From Fibrobacterota bacterium (GTDB lineage: Bacteria > Fibrobacterota > Fibrobacteria > UBA11236), in the NCBI GenBank assembly GCA_947482115.1, contig CANKII010000001.1:512785-576784 (forward strand): DNA of 64,000 nucleotides. Direction: 5' to 3'. The notes below the pieces were generated by a model. That model was not told where the DNA came from. It did no database searches and was given only the letters and a program-made list of their open reading frames with translations. A program made the translations under genes and the position numbers. The first letter of the stretch is position 1. Each line of letters begins with the position of its first letter. Below are positions 8,061 through 16,868 of the stretch, one piece after another.

Positions 8061-9167
8061 TTACTCCTTGATCGGCAAAGCTTTCAATTCAAACCCATGC
8101 GGCTGATTCGAGAAACGACCCAAAGCATCCAGATCTTTTCCGGACCCAACCGATGAAGACGAGAAGGCGTGCCGTATATTCCGGGGGTTGATTGCAGTAG
8201 GTGTGAGGAAACCTTGCTGACTCAACCAAGTGGCGAGACTGTCAAGGCGGGCGGTGCTATAACCGTGTGTGCTGGTATTGACGGGTACGGTTTTCACGAC
8301 AACGCCTTTGGTTGTAAGCGAATCACGATACACAGTGCTATTCAGAGGATTGACGAGGTTGTCGGTTGTTCCCCAGTTGATCCACGTGCGGGGCGTGTTC
8401 GGGGTGACCTGCTTCTCGTTCGACATATAATCCACAAGCGTCTGTGAGGGATTCGAGCCGAGCAAGGCGGTGCGGCCGTCGGCATACGCGAACTGGGTAT
8501 TGGTGGTGCCGGGTACGTACTGAACCATAGTGGTCATGGGGTACACCAGCGCCTGAAAGGCCGGTTTGCAGGAAACCAGATCGACGGAGTCGTGGAGGCC
8601 GGGGTACCATAGCGGCGAAGTGGTATCCGTGAGGCCCGCATCGTAATGAGTCGAAACCGTGGAGGCTTGGTGACCGCCCGAGGAAAATCCGAGTACGCCC
8701 AGTCGGTTCGGATCGACACCATACTGCGCGGCGTGTGCGCGCGCCCAACGGACGGAACGCTGTGCATCCCACATCTCGCAGGGATGCTGGAAAGTCGTGC
8801 CGTTGGGATTGAAGCGATAATGCAGAATGAAGACGGTGATGCCGTAGCTGTTTAGCTTGGCCGCACCTTGAAGTCCTTCAGTCGGCCAGCCGGCGAGGTT
8901 GCGATATCCGCCACCGGGCATGAGGACGATACCCGCGCCATTCGGATTGGTGGTAGCCTGATAGACCACCAGCCAGGAATTCTTCGTCGTGTCCGTCATG
9001 GTATACGACGTATCCAGATAGCTCGGCTTTGGAATCGGGAAGGGGGCTTTCCGCGTCGGCCAAAGAAATTGAACGGGCTTTCCTCCAACGAGGATCTGGC
9101 TGAATCCAAGCGACGTAAAGAGAATCGTAGCGGCAACAAAAATAAAAATTCGGAAAAAGGATTTCAC
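8061..9167 (-). CDS. Secreted alpha/beta-hydrolase esterase (acetyl xylan esterase-like)
   Basis: A 368-residue exported alpha/beta-hydrolase of the carbohydrate-esterase/lipase type. After a signal peptide it shows the oxyanion-hole motif MPGGGYRNLAGW, then FILHYRF, the helix DAQRSVRWARAH and the nucleophile elbow GFSSGGHQAS. A late STHGY histidine region could complete the triad. The layout matches BD-FAE-like acetyl/feruloyl esterases. The last 45 residues are low-complexity and may be a remnant sorting signal. It is the first gene of a two-gene unit with the tandem SGNH protein, which suggests joint removal of ester side groups from polysaccharide. The substrate is inferred. Confidence 0.78.
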   Translation of the reverse strand: MKSFFRIFIFVAATILFTSLGFSQILVGGKPVQFLWPTRKAPFPIPKPSYLDTSYTMTDTTKNSWLVVYQATTNPNGAGIVLMPGGGYRNLAGWPTEGLQGAAKLNSYGITVFILHYRFNPNGTTFQHPCEMWDAQRSVRWARAHAAQYGVDPNRLGVLGFSSGGHQASTVSTHYDAGLTDTTSPLWYPGLHDSVDLVSCKPAFQALVYPMTTMVQYVPGTTNTQFAYADGRTALLGSNPSQTLVDYMSNEKQVTPNTPRTWINWGTTDNLVNPLNSTVYRDSLTTKGVVVKTVPVNTSTHGYSTARLDSLATWLSQQGFLTPTAINPRNIRHAFSSSSVGSGKDLDALGRFSNQPHGFELKALPIKE

Positions 9168-9242
9168 TGTAACTCCTTGAACAGGGCAGACCGAGGACTA
9201 AAAAGGTACTGGCCTTACCAGCTTTTCGCAGGGGATATTTGC

Positions 9243-11006
9243 TTAACCGAAGCTCTGCAATTGATAGAGCTTGGCGTAAATCCCGCCCAAGGCCAATAAT
9301 TGGGCGTGGTTTCCTTCTTCACGAATCTGCCCCTTGTGCATGACCAGAATGCGATCGGCATTTTTGATGGTAGAAAGCCGGTGGGCCACCACGATGGTGG
9401 TGACTTCCTTCAATACTTTAATCAAGGCTTCCTGAAGCAAGCCTTCGGTTTCCGTGTCCACAGATGCGGTGGCTTCATCCAGAAGCAATAACTTGGGTTG
9501 TTGATATAAAGCCCGTGCCAAAGCGAGGAGTTGTCGCTGGCCTGCGGAGAGATTTTCACCGCGTTGTCGCAAGGGGCTGAGATAACCTTCCGGCATTTTG
9601 GAAATGAATTCATGCGCCCGCACATGACGGCAAACTTCTTCTACACGAGCCAAATCAAAGGTAGGGGAGAGCGCGACGTTAAATGCGATGGAGTCTGCAA
9701 ACAAGTGGACATCCTGCGGAATCAAAGCCATGCGACTGCGCAGAGCAGCTTCCGAGTAATCTTCAATCGGGTTGTTGCCCACCAAGACTTTGCCTTGAGT
9801 GGGCAAATAAAATTTGCTGCACAGTGAAATCAACGTGCTCTTGCCGCTTCCGGTTGCGCCCACCACCGCCACGGATTCGCCTTCACGAATGGTGAAGGAA
9901 ACACCGCGCAATACTTCAGGACCGGAAGGGTAAGAGAAGTGCACATTGTTAAAGCTCAAACTGAAAGGGGAGGGAAGATCGGTTTTCGTTCCTTCCGGCA
10001 AACTCGCTTCGGTGTCGTACAAGGTGAAGACGCGTTCAGCCGCCGCCAATGCGGATTGCAATGCCGTCACTTTGTCGGAGATTTCCCGCAAGGGACGAAA
10101 GAAAAGTCCTGTGTACCACGAAAAGGCAATCAATGTTCCCAAGGACGTGTGATGACGGTAAAAGAGAAAAGCGCCGCAAAAATACAGCAATACCAGCGAA
10201 AGCTCGGTCAACGTATTCAACGACGGGAAGTAATAGGCATAGTAGCGCACGTTGTCGAACCATGCGTTTCGTGTTTTTGTGTTTACCCCGTCAAAGCGTT
10301 TCTCCATGTCGGCGGATCGGCCGAAAATACGCACGATATGCACACCACTCAAGGATTCCTGCATGATGGAATTCAACTCGGCCAACAATCCCCGGATGAG
10401 CGAATTGCTTTCCCGCACCCGTTTGCGGAAAATGGAAGTGACGATAATCATGAAGGGCAGGACCACCAGCGAAGCCGCAGCCAGTTTCCAATCCAGAATG
10501 AACATGAAAATAACGGCGTAAACAATCGTTAGCAAAGCCCCGGAAAGTTCGATTAAGCCCTCGGTGAACATGCTGTTCAGACTGTCCACATCGTTGCCGA
10601 GTCGCGTCATGAGCCTTCCCACCGGCGTGCGGTTAAAGAAGTCCATGTGGAAACCCTGCAGCTTGTGGAACAATTGAACGCGGAGATTGTGAATCACATC
10701 CAGACCCAGTCGCTGACTTGCAAAGGCGCGCAGATATTCCAGCACTCCACCGGCAATGGCCAGCGCAGCAAAGCCGAGCAGAAACGGCGTCATTTGATCG
10801 AAATGCTTGTTGCGAATGGGACCGTCGATTAAACCTTTTAAAATGCGCGGTTGAAACAGCGGGAGAATTTCCGAAGTGAGCAGTAACGCCAGCGCAAAAA
10901 AGGCCAGGCCTTTTTTGTTGGCTGCCAGCTTCATGATGCGCAGCCACAGGCGGCGATCGAGGAAGGAAGCGGTTTTGTCCTCGTGGAGATAGGGGGAATT
11001 GGCCAT
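9243..11006 (-). CDS. ABC exporter half-transporter, catalytic partner
   Basis: A fused membrane domain and nucleotide-binding domain (about 587 residues) of the multidrug/lipid exporter type. The N-terminal half has six membrane segments. The ATPase half shows Walker A GATGSGKST, Walker B LLLLDEATASVD with a normal catalytic glutamate, and the switch VVAHRLST. Its signature is LSAGQ instead of LSGGQ. The ATG at 11006 overlaps the upstream stop by one base (TGATG). The longer in-frame start at 11048 lies inside the neighbour. Together with the next gene it should form an asymmetric heterodimer. The substrate cannot be read from sequence. Confidence 0.88.
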   Translation of the reverse strand: MANSPYLHEDKTASFLDRRLWLRIMKLAANKKGLAFFALALLLTSEILPLFQPRILKGLIDGPIRNKHFDQMTPFLLGFAALAIAGGVLEYLRAFASQRLGLDVIHNLRVQLFHKLQGFHMDFFNRTPVGRLMTRLGNDVDSLNSMFTEGLIELSGALLTIVYAVIFMFILDWKLAAASLVVLPFMIIVTSIFRKRVRESNSLIRGLLAELNSIMQESLSGVHIVRIFGRSADMEKRFDGVNTKTRNAWFDNVRYYAYYFPSLNTLTELSLVLLYFCGAFLFYRHHTSLGTLIAFSWYTGLFFRPLREISDKVTALQSALAAAERVFTLYDTEASLPEGTKTDLPSPFSLSFNNVHFSYPSGPEVLRGVSFTIREGESVAVVGATGSGKSTLISLCSKFYLPTQGKVLVGNNPIEDYSEAALRSRMALIPQDVHLFADSIAFNVALSPTFDLARVEEVCRHVRAHEFISKMPEGYLSPLRQRGENLSAGQRQLLALARALYQQPKLLLLDEATASVDTETEGLLQEALIKVLKEVTTIVVAHRLSTIKNADRILVMHKGQIREEGNHAQLLALGGIYAKLYQLQSFG

Positions 11007-12844
11007 CAGACTTTTTCCAGGGTCTCGGACAGACGTTGCTTTTCCCACACCCTGGCATAAGCACCATTCATGAGAATCAATTCCTCATGCGTGCCCTGTT
11101 CCACGATGCGACCATGGTCGAGATACACGATGCGGTCGCAGTGCATGACGGCGGAATAACGATGCGCGGCGATGATCAGACAATGTTGCCGGAATAATTT
11201 GCGAAGATTGTCCAGCACCACTTCCTCGGTTTCCGCATCCAAAGCGGAGAGTGTGTCGTCGAGGCAGAGAACCGGGGCAGCGGAGAGAAGTGCCCGCGAC
11301 AAGCCCACGCGTTGGCGCTGGCCGCCGCTGAGATTAATTCCTTTTTCGCCGAGCATGCTTTCATAGCCGTTAGGGAATTGGGGGAGGTCGCGGGAAAGTC
11401 CGGCTAACTCCGCTGTGTGTTCCACGGTCAGCGGAGGTCGTTCTTCGCCGCCGAACAAAATATTTTCGCGGATGGTGGTGGAAAACAAAAAACCATCCTG
11501 TGGCGCATAGCTGAAGCGCTGACGCCATTCTTCGTCGGCCACATCTTCCCGCGCGCCACCATTCAGGAACAGAGTCTGGGGCGGGGGAGTGTACAGCCCA
11601 CACAGAATATGCAGCAAAGTCGTTTTACCCGAACCCGTGGGTCCCACGATGCCCAAAGAGCCTCCAGGCTTTAAGGACAAGTTGATATTACTCAAGACGG
11701 GAGTCTTTTCGAGATAAGAGAAATCAAGAGACCGCACTTCCAGTGAGTTGAATTCCGGGGGAACTGCTTGGTCGTTTCGACCCTTCGACAGGCTCAGTGC
11801 ATCGCTCCGCTCAACGACCAAGTGAGGATTTGTGGGAGGGTGGGGGATTAGGAACGCCGCCTTGAGATTGATCAAACGGTCGATGGAAACATTGGCGCGT
11901 TGCACCATGCTGGCCACCCAACCGAGTCCTACCAGCGGGAATTGCAAACGCAACAAATAAAGAATTGCTGCTGACAAAGTTCCCAAGGTGATTTCGTTGC
12001 GAATGACCATGCGTCCGCCCAGCCAGACAGAAAGCACCACACCGATGACTCCCAACACGCCGATGGCTGGCCAGATGGCGGCATTGAACAATGCAACCCG
12101 CAGGGCAGATTTACGCAAATCCTCTGAGGCCACACGGAACTTGTCTTCAAAAGGTGCGGAACGGCCAAAGCCTTTCACCACCTGCATACCGGAGAGTGTG
12201 TCTTGAACGAAGGCGTTCAACGAAGAAAGATTTTTCTGAATCTTTCCGAAGTAGGAATACATCTTTCGCAAAAAGAGGTTGGCAATGACGGGCATTAACA
12301 GCGAGGGGAGAAGCCCGGTTAGCAAAAGCTTCGGATGCAACAAGAAAATGGCGATGGCGGTGAACACCAGCAAACAACCCATGCGCGCCAGATGCAACAC
12401 TACTGGACCGACCATGTCGCGAATGCGATCGAGATCGTTGGTGGCGCGGGACATAATGTCGCCCACGGTTTGCTTGTCGAAGAAGGCCTTGGGTTGCGCC
12501 ATCAAACCGCCGAAGAGGTCTTTGCGCAGGGAATACTCCATCTGGCGGGAAGCTTGAATCACCCAAAGGCGTTGATAAAACAAAAGGACGGCGGAAACAG
12601 CAGTGGCAGCCAGAATGACTCCCAGACATTCCATCACCCGCACCAAAGGTTCGCCATTTTGCAATCGGTCCAGAATCAGCTTCACCATCCACGGGCTGAT
12701 TTGATCCAATCCGGTGGAAATTACCACGAAAATCCAGCCCCAAAAAATGGGGCCGCGATGATCCCACAAATAGGGCCGCAAAAAGGCCCAACGACTGGAA
12801 GGTTTGGATTTTTTAGGCTCTGTTACGGACAACGGGTCTCTCAC
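11006..12844 (-). CDS. ABC exporter half-transporter with degenerate Walker B
   Basis: The partner half-transporter, 612 residues, has six membrane segments followed by an ATPase domain. Motifs are Walker A GPTGSGKTT, the signature LSGGQRQRVGLSRAL and Walker B VLCLDDTLSALD, where the catalytic glutamate is aspartate. That change marks the non-hydrolysing site in heterodimeric exporters. The linker between membrane and ATPase domains (about residues 341-360) carries an in-frame insertion reading LVVERSDALSLSKGRNDQ, encoded by a palindromic repeat. The gene overlaps the next half-transporter by one base. The repeat explains why the protein is slightly longer than usual. Confidence 0.88.
   Translation of the reverse strand: MRDPLSVTEPKKSKPSSRWAFLRPYLWDHRGPIFWGWIFVVISTGLDQISPWMVKLILDRLQNGEPLVRVMECLGVILAATAVSAVLLFYQRLWVIQASRQMEYSLRKDLFGGLMAQPKAFFDKQTVGDIMSRATNDLDRIRDMVGPVVLHLARMGCLLVFTAIAIFLLHPKLLLTGLLPSLLMPVIANLFLRKMYSYFGKIQKNLSSLNAFVQDTLSGMQVVKGFGRSAPFEDKFRVASEDLRKSALRVALFNAAIWPAIGVLGVIGVVLSVWLGGRMVIRNEITLGTLSAAILYLLRLQFPLVGLGWVASMVQRANVSIDRLINLKAAFLIPHPPTNPHLVVERSDALSLSKGRNDQAVPPEFNSLEVRSLDFSYLEKTPVLSNINLSLKPGGSLGIVGPTGSGKTTLLHILCGLYTPPPQTLFLNGGAREDVADEEWRQRFSYAPQDGFLFSTTIRENILFGGEERPPLTVEHTAELAGLSRDLPQFPNGYESMLGEKGINLSGGQRQRVGLSRALLSAAPVLCLDDTLSALDAETEEVVLDNLRKLFRQHCLIIAAHRYSAVMHCDRIVYLDHGRIVEQGTHEELILMNGAYARVWEKQRLSETLEKV
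11767..11822. repeat. Palindromic repeat inserted in frame in an ABC transporter
   Basis: A 56-base element with perfect 10-base inverted ends (CTTGGTCGTT at 11767-11776 and AACGACCAAG at 11813-11822) around the core CTTCGACAGGCTCAGTGC. The same core occurs at 23286-23305. On the coding strand it supplies the linker peptide containing SLSKG. It adds no stop codon. Confidence 0.8.
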
Positions 12845-12931
12845 TTTAAAGGACTGGGACTAGGAGTCAAAAGGCCCGCGTCCATTCCGGAAAACAAAAC
12901 TGTTAAAGAATGGCGGGGATGGAAAGGAATT

Positions 12932-13129
12932 TCAGGCTTGAAGCTGAAAAGACTTCATGCTGAACAGATGCGGATCCTGACAGAGGTCCAAAACGTCCAA
13001 ATGAAGCCCCAAAGCGATGCGTAGGTTCAGTAAATCGTCCTTGCCAATGCTTCCAAGCCGATCCGGCCGTCCCTGAAGGAACGGAATCTTGTCCGAAATG
13101 GACGCGGATTTTATGATGGCATTCCTCAT
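12932..13129 (-). CDS. Hypothetical small protein
   Basis: A 65-residue reading frame starting at an ATG with a GGGA motif about 7 bases upstream. A GTG at 13159 would add ten residues. The sequence has a protein-like central part (GRPDRLGSIGKDDLLNLRIALGL split by charged residues) and a likely amphipathic helix. I do not recognise a family. It lies on the same strand as the ABC exporter genes, about 90 bases upstream of them, and next to tRNA-Gln on the opposite strand. It could be a real small gene or the relic of one. Confidence 0.4.
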   Translation of the reverse strand: MRNAIIKSASISDKIPFLQGRPDRLGSIGKDDLLNLRIALGLHLDVLDLCQDPHLFSMKSFQLQA

Positions 13130-13233
13130 TTTGAATCCCGATGGAAACCCAGTGGACACCGCGTTGAATCATCCCCTTGATTTTAATCTACTCCATCCAG
13201 AACACGAAAGTCCAACAATATTTACAGTCTGCT

Positions 13234-13262
13234 TTGACGTCTCAAGAATGGGCTGTTAATAT
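13234..13262 (+). promoter_or_regulatory. Sigma-70-type promoter of tRNA-Gln
   Basis: TTGACG (13234-13239), a 17-base spacer and TAATAT (13257-13262) lie 12 bases before the tRNA. This is a near-consensus housekeeping promoter with ideal spacing. Confidence 0.75.
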
Positions 13263-13274
13263 TTGCCCCGTCGT

Positions 13275-13348
13275 TGGGATGTCGTCTAATGGTAGGACGC
13301 CAGATTCTGATTCTGGCTATTGAGGTTCGAATCCTTGCATCCCAACCA
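13275..13348 (+). tRNA. tRNA-Gln(CTG)
   Basis: The acceptor stem TGGGATG pairs with CATCCCA, followed by discriminator A and encoded CCA. The anticodon arm CCAGA-TTCTGAT-TCTGG gives anticodon CTG (glutamine, CAG). The T-arm contains GGTTCGAATCC. An AT-rich stretch follows directly. Confidence 0.96.
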
Positions 13349-13526
13349 ACTTCAAATCCAAAAATCCCACAACATTTTGATTCCAAACAATTAAGGCACG
13401 ATTGAATTCCGTTTGTTTTCCAAATCTATCTATGTCGCATAAGATATATTATGTAAACTTAATGCAGAATGGTGAAATAAGCGGATTTGAATCGAAAAAG
13501 TTGTGTACTTGATGTATGTTGTGTAT

Positions 13527-13730
13527 ATGAATGAGTCCAAATCATCCAAAACCCGACGCAACATCTACATGGGTCAGGAATATCTGGAACTGGATGCCAT
13601 TGCCGTGAACGAGCGCAAGCGCACCGGTCGCAACGTCTCGGTCGCAGATTTGATTCGCAGGGCCTGCAAGGATTTCACGACGGGTTACTGGAAGAACATG
13701 GTTAGCGGGGATAAATCGGGTAAGTTTTGA
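13527..13730 (+). CDS. Small ribbon-helix-helix-like protein
   Basis: A 67-residue basic protein (in-frame starts at 13503 and 13512 would add 5-8 residues). The order is TRRNIYM, then a helix LELDAIAVNERKRTG, then NVSVADLIRRACKDF. This is the beta-strand/helix/helix order of CopG/Arc-type DNA-binding proteins, in which an 'S..eliR.A' helix is typical. It may be a transcription regulator or an antitoxin without a visible toxin. It lies in AT-rich DNA just after tRNA-Gln. The spacing to the next gene is short, so the two may be co-transcribed. The family call is by pattern only. Confidence 0.55.
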   Translation: MNESKSSKTRRNIYMGQEYLELDAIAVNERKRTGRNVSVADLIRRACKDFTTGYWKNMVSGDKSGKF

Positions 13731-13907
13731 ATCAGCTTCATCCGACTCATGGATGGGACTAAATAACGGAGCATCGCCATTTTCCCCTACGCGGAAACCC
13801 ATTTCAAATTTCGTCTCCCGTGGTCTCCGCTGCACAAGCCTTGGCCAGAGATTTTTCTGGATGCTCCGTTTCAGGTTCTTCCCGGTAAATCATTTTCGGT
13901 TTATCTG

Positions 13908-15284
13908 TTGATCAAGGATGCGGACAACTTTCCAGTAAAGATTCGAAGCCTGAAATTGCGGCTGGAAGATCTACACGGCCATGTCGTGGAAAAAAGTTTC
14001 GCATTGGACTTGGATTGCAAAACAAATCTGATTCACTGTTCCTTTCCATTGTCACGCGGTGATTTCAAGGGCAGCATACGACTATCAGGCTGGATTATGG
14101 CTGAGAACAAAAAAGGGAAGACCTCAGAGTTCCTCTGCCATAACTTTCCCGGTATTAAACAAGAACCGCTGGAGATTCGGTTATTGAACCATCCCCTGCC
14201 CTATCCCGACGGCTGGAAAGCCGGGGAAATGCATTGCCACAGCGAGTTTTCATCGGATCCTGTTGAGTTTGGCGCACCACTGAAGCTAATGCAGGAAACC
14301 GCCGATGCGGTCGGCTTGGACTTTGTGCTTTGCACGGACCACTCTTACGACTTCTATTATCGGCGTGAAAGTTTTCTGGAACCGATGAATGCCGAAGAAA
14401 ACTTTGCCGAATATCGCTCACAAGCCGAAGCACTGAATGCGGGGCATCCCAATCTTCCGACCTTGGTTCCCGGCGAGGAAGTTTCTTGCGGCAACAGTCA
14501 AGGGGAAAACGTTCATCTCTTGACTTTCGGACATCCTCAATTTTTGCCGGGTCTGGGTGACGGCGGTCGTCGTGGTTTCAAGAATCATCCCGACCTGACC
14601 ATTGCGGAAACTTTGAAACGATTGAACGGAACTCCATCTTTTGCTGCGCATCCCAAGGCCAAAATCGGTTGGCTGGAGCGCAAAATATTCCGACGCGGTG
14701 AATGGCGGGAAGAAGATCTGGAATCGGATTCAGTGCGCGGACTACAATTCTGGAACGGGAATTTGGGCGCCGATTACCGCGATGGGAAAGCTTTCTGGAT
14801 TCAACAGCTTTTAAAGGGCCGCCGCATCCTTCCGATTGCGGCCAATGATGCCCACGGTGATTTCAACCAGAACATCGGCGTAAAGTTTCCCTTGATTTCC
14901 CTGTATCAAGGGCGTTCCCACCTATTCGGTAAAGTTCGAACTTTGGTTCCTTCAGCGTCAAAGGATACGGCTTCTTTGCGCGAAGCGTTCCTTGGCGAAC
15001 ACTGCGTTTGCACCGACGGCCCTTTTGTCAGTCTAACTCGAGATGGCAATGGAATTCATATTGATGCGAGAAGCAATGGAGATTTCGGAGCATTGCAGAC
15101 GCTCCAGATTTATGTGGGCACAACAGGGGACATCGCAGAGCGTTTGTTGAAGGAATGGAATTTCACAGACGGGTCGTTAAACCTGAACGACCTCTTCCCT
15201 GCTCCGGCTTCGAGCTATGTTCGCGCTGAAGTCTCAACAGAAAATGGGAACCGCGCTTTAAGCTCGGCCTTGTTTCTGAATTAA
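13908..15284 (+). CDS. PHP-domain CehA/McbA-like phosphoesterase
   Basis: A PHP-type metal-dependent phosphoesterase (458 residues from the TTG at 13908). Metal ligands are visible in GEMHCHSEFSSD near residue 107, LCTDHSYDFYY, PGEEVSC, FAAHPKAK and AANDAHGDFN. The N-terminal about 100 residues form a beta-rich domain. The frame stays open upstream of the TTG to 13767. The extra 40-odd codons read as protein (FKFRLPWSPLHKPW, then FLDAPFQVLPG), but contain no ATG, GTG or earlier TTG. An ATT at 13779 has GGAG seven bases before it and is a candidate non-canonical start. The gene converges on the next gene with a 4-base tail overlap. Confidence 0.8.
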   Translation: MIKDADNFPVKIRSLKLRLEDLHGHVVEKSFALDLDCKTNLIHCSFPLSRGDFKGSIRLSGWIMAENKKGKTSEFLCHNFPGIKQEPLEIRLLNHPLPYPDGWKAGEMHCHSEFSSDPVEFGAPLKLMQETADAVGLDFVLCTDHSYDFYYRRESFLEPMNAEENFAEYRSQAEALNAGHPNLPTLVPGEEVSCGNSQGENVHLLTFGHPQFLPGLGDGGRRGFKNHPDLTIAETLKRLNGTPSFAAHPKAKIGWLERKIFRRGEWREEDLESDSVRGLQFWNGNLGADYRDGKAFWIQQLLKGRRILPIAANDAHGDFNQNIGVKFPLISLYQGRSHLFGKVRTLVPSASKDTASLREAFLGEHCVCTDGPFVSLTRDGNGIHIDARSNGDFGALQTLQIYVGTTGDIAERLLKEWNFTDGSLNLNDLFPAPASSYVRAEVSTENGNRALSSALFLN

Positions 15285-16798
15285 ATCTTTTCCGGGATTT
15301 TCCGGAATCCGGATTTTGATACTGCAGTTCTTTTTGCCATCACCCCGGTATACGAACTTGCATGGAAGCGATCGTATGTTCGCAAAGTGCTGAAAGCCCT
15401 TTGCAATTGCACCACGGTGTAAGGGCCTGGTTTGTCGCACAGGGATTGCAACAAGGTGTCCGCGCGCTGGCCGGATAGATTTTGCAACACCCCGTTCAAC
15501 TGTTGTCGCGTGAAAGCGGGAGCGCCGGCGTTATAGAGTGTCCGCACCGCTTCGAATAAATCGTGTTTCCCGGCACTATTTTGCAAAAGCCATGCATCGA
15601 TTTGCATGGCGGCTTCCGCACCCTTACCGTACAACAGGGAATAGAAATCCTGGGGAGGACGTTCCACATAATCGGTGTCCACATCATGGTAAAAACGATC
15701 CCGCAACACCTCATCGGACAATGCATATTGAATCACGCTGGGAACGCTATCGTGGAGATTCTGCAAATAACTCCGCACTTCAACCGTATCCGTATAAAAA
15801 CCGTCCTGAACCGCCATGACCAGTCCGAAATATTCCGTGACGCCCTCCTTGAACCACGCATCGTCATACTCACCCAACAGGACTCCCACAATGGAATGTG
15901 TGAACTCATGGAGATGAACCTCAGCATGGGAACCGTAAGGAGTTCCGAACCAGTAGCCTCCTATTCCCTCCAGTCCTCCGTATACAGAATTGATGTTGGA
16001 ACCGATCCACAGATGCTTCCATGGTAGTGAGGAAAAATGTGATTCCACCAATGGAATCCAACGGTTCATGCGCTGCGCCAACCCTTGAAGATCCAAGGTA
16101 TCGACTGCTTCAGTGGTATAAACCGTAACTTGATGGTTTCCCACCTGAAATTCCAAAGAGCTGGAGGGGTTCAATACGCCCCGGTAAAACATCAACTGAT
16201 AATTGCAGGCGAGGTTCAGGACACTATCCCCCATCAACCTGTTCCCGCCGGGTATATGCCAGTTAAGGCTGAGGGAAATCGGATTGCGCCAATGCGAGGA
16301 TAGGGAGTTTCCCATGGCAGGCAGAATAAACAGGAGTGCTCCATCCAATAATTGCACACCGTGTTTAAGACCCGGAATGGGAACACCAAAGCGCGTGGAA
16401 TCTGCAGGGTCCAGATCGATTTCATAAGACACGGTCGTGGCGGAGGACGGCAAGGTAATCCATACTCCCCCACCTTGATTAAAAGGAGCGGTGGTTGGCG
16501 TTGACGACAGGGATTGGCCTTTCGCATCCTCAATATGAATCCGGGAAGAAACCACGCCGGGAACGGGCATGCGGGGGTTATCGGGATAATAAGGAGGTAG
16601 TTGGAAAACCACCGGTTCAGCTTCCGGCCAATTCTCAATCTTCACAAACACGGAACAGCGCAATGCCCCGGATTGAGAAGAAACCTTGACGGAATAAGCG
16701 AGTTTTTTTGCAGGACTGTTTGAAGGAGCATTATTGGAATCCTCAAAGAAACACGAGCAAAGACAAAAACAGGAAACCATGGTTGTCATCCAGCCCAT
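15281..16798 (-). CDS. Lipoprotein metallopeptidase of the gluzincin type
   Basis: A secreted or membrane-anchored protease-like protein of about 505 residues. The zinc site reads HLHEFTHS with a downstream glutamate in WFKEGVTEYFG, the HExxH...E pattern of gluzincins such as the M1/M61 and 'peptidase MA' families. The likely start is the ATG at 16798, which gives a short cysteine-rich signal (MVSCFCLCSC) that could be a lipobox. The frame is open to 17155, but that extension lies over the opposite-strand gene. The N-terminal half (about residues 25-230) is beta-rich. The substrate is unknown. It is divergent from the Wzi-like gene with about 70 bases between the two starts. Confidence 0.7.
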   Translation of the reverse strand: MGWMTTMVSCFCLCSCFFEDSNNAPSNSPAKKLAYSVKVSSQSGALRCSVFVKIENWPEAEPVVFQLPPYYPDNPRMPVPGVVSSRIHIEDAKGQSLSSTPTTAPFNQGGGVWITLPSSATTVSYEIDLDPADSTRFGVPIPGLKHGVQLLDGALLFILPAMGNSLSSHWRNPISLSLNWHIPGGNRLMGDSVLNLACNYQLMFYRGVLNPSSSLEFQVGNHQVTVYTTEAVDTLDLQGLAQRMNRWIPLVESHFSSLPWKHLWIGSNINSVYGGLEGIGGYWFGTPYGSHAEVHLHEFTHSIVGVLLGEYDDAWFKEGVTEYFGLVMAVQDGFYTDTVEVRSYLQNLHDSVPSVIQYALSDEVLRDRFYHDVDTDYVERPPQDFYSLLYGKGAEAAMQIDAWLLQNSAGKHDLFEAVRTLYNAGAPAFTRQQLNGVLQNLSGQRADTLLQSLCDKPGPYTVVQLQRAFSTLRTYDRFHASSYTGVMAKRTAVSKSGFRKIPEKI

Positions 16799-16868
16799 TA
16801 GATTCGATTTTCGAATGAAAGCGGTAATGAGGACAACCATTGGGGACAAATTTACTAGGGTTGAGGTT

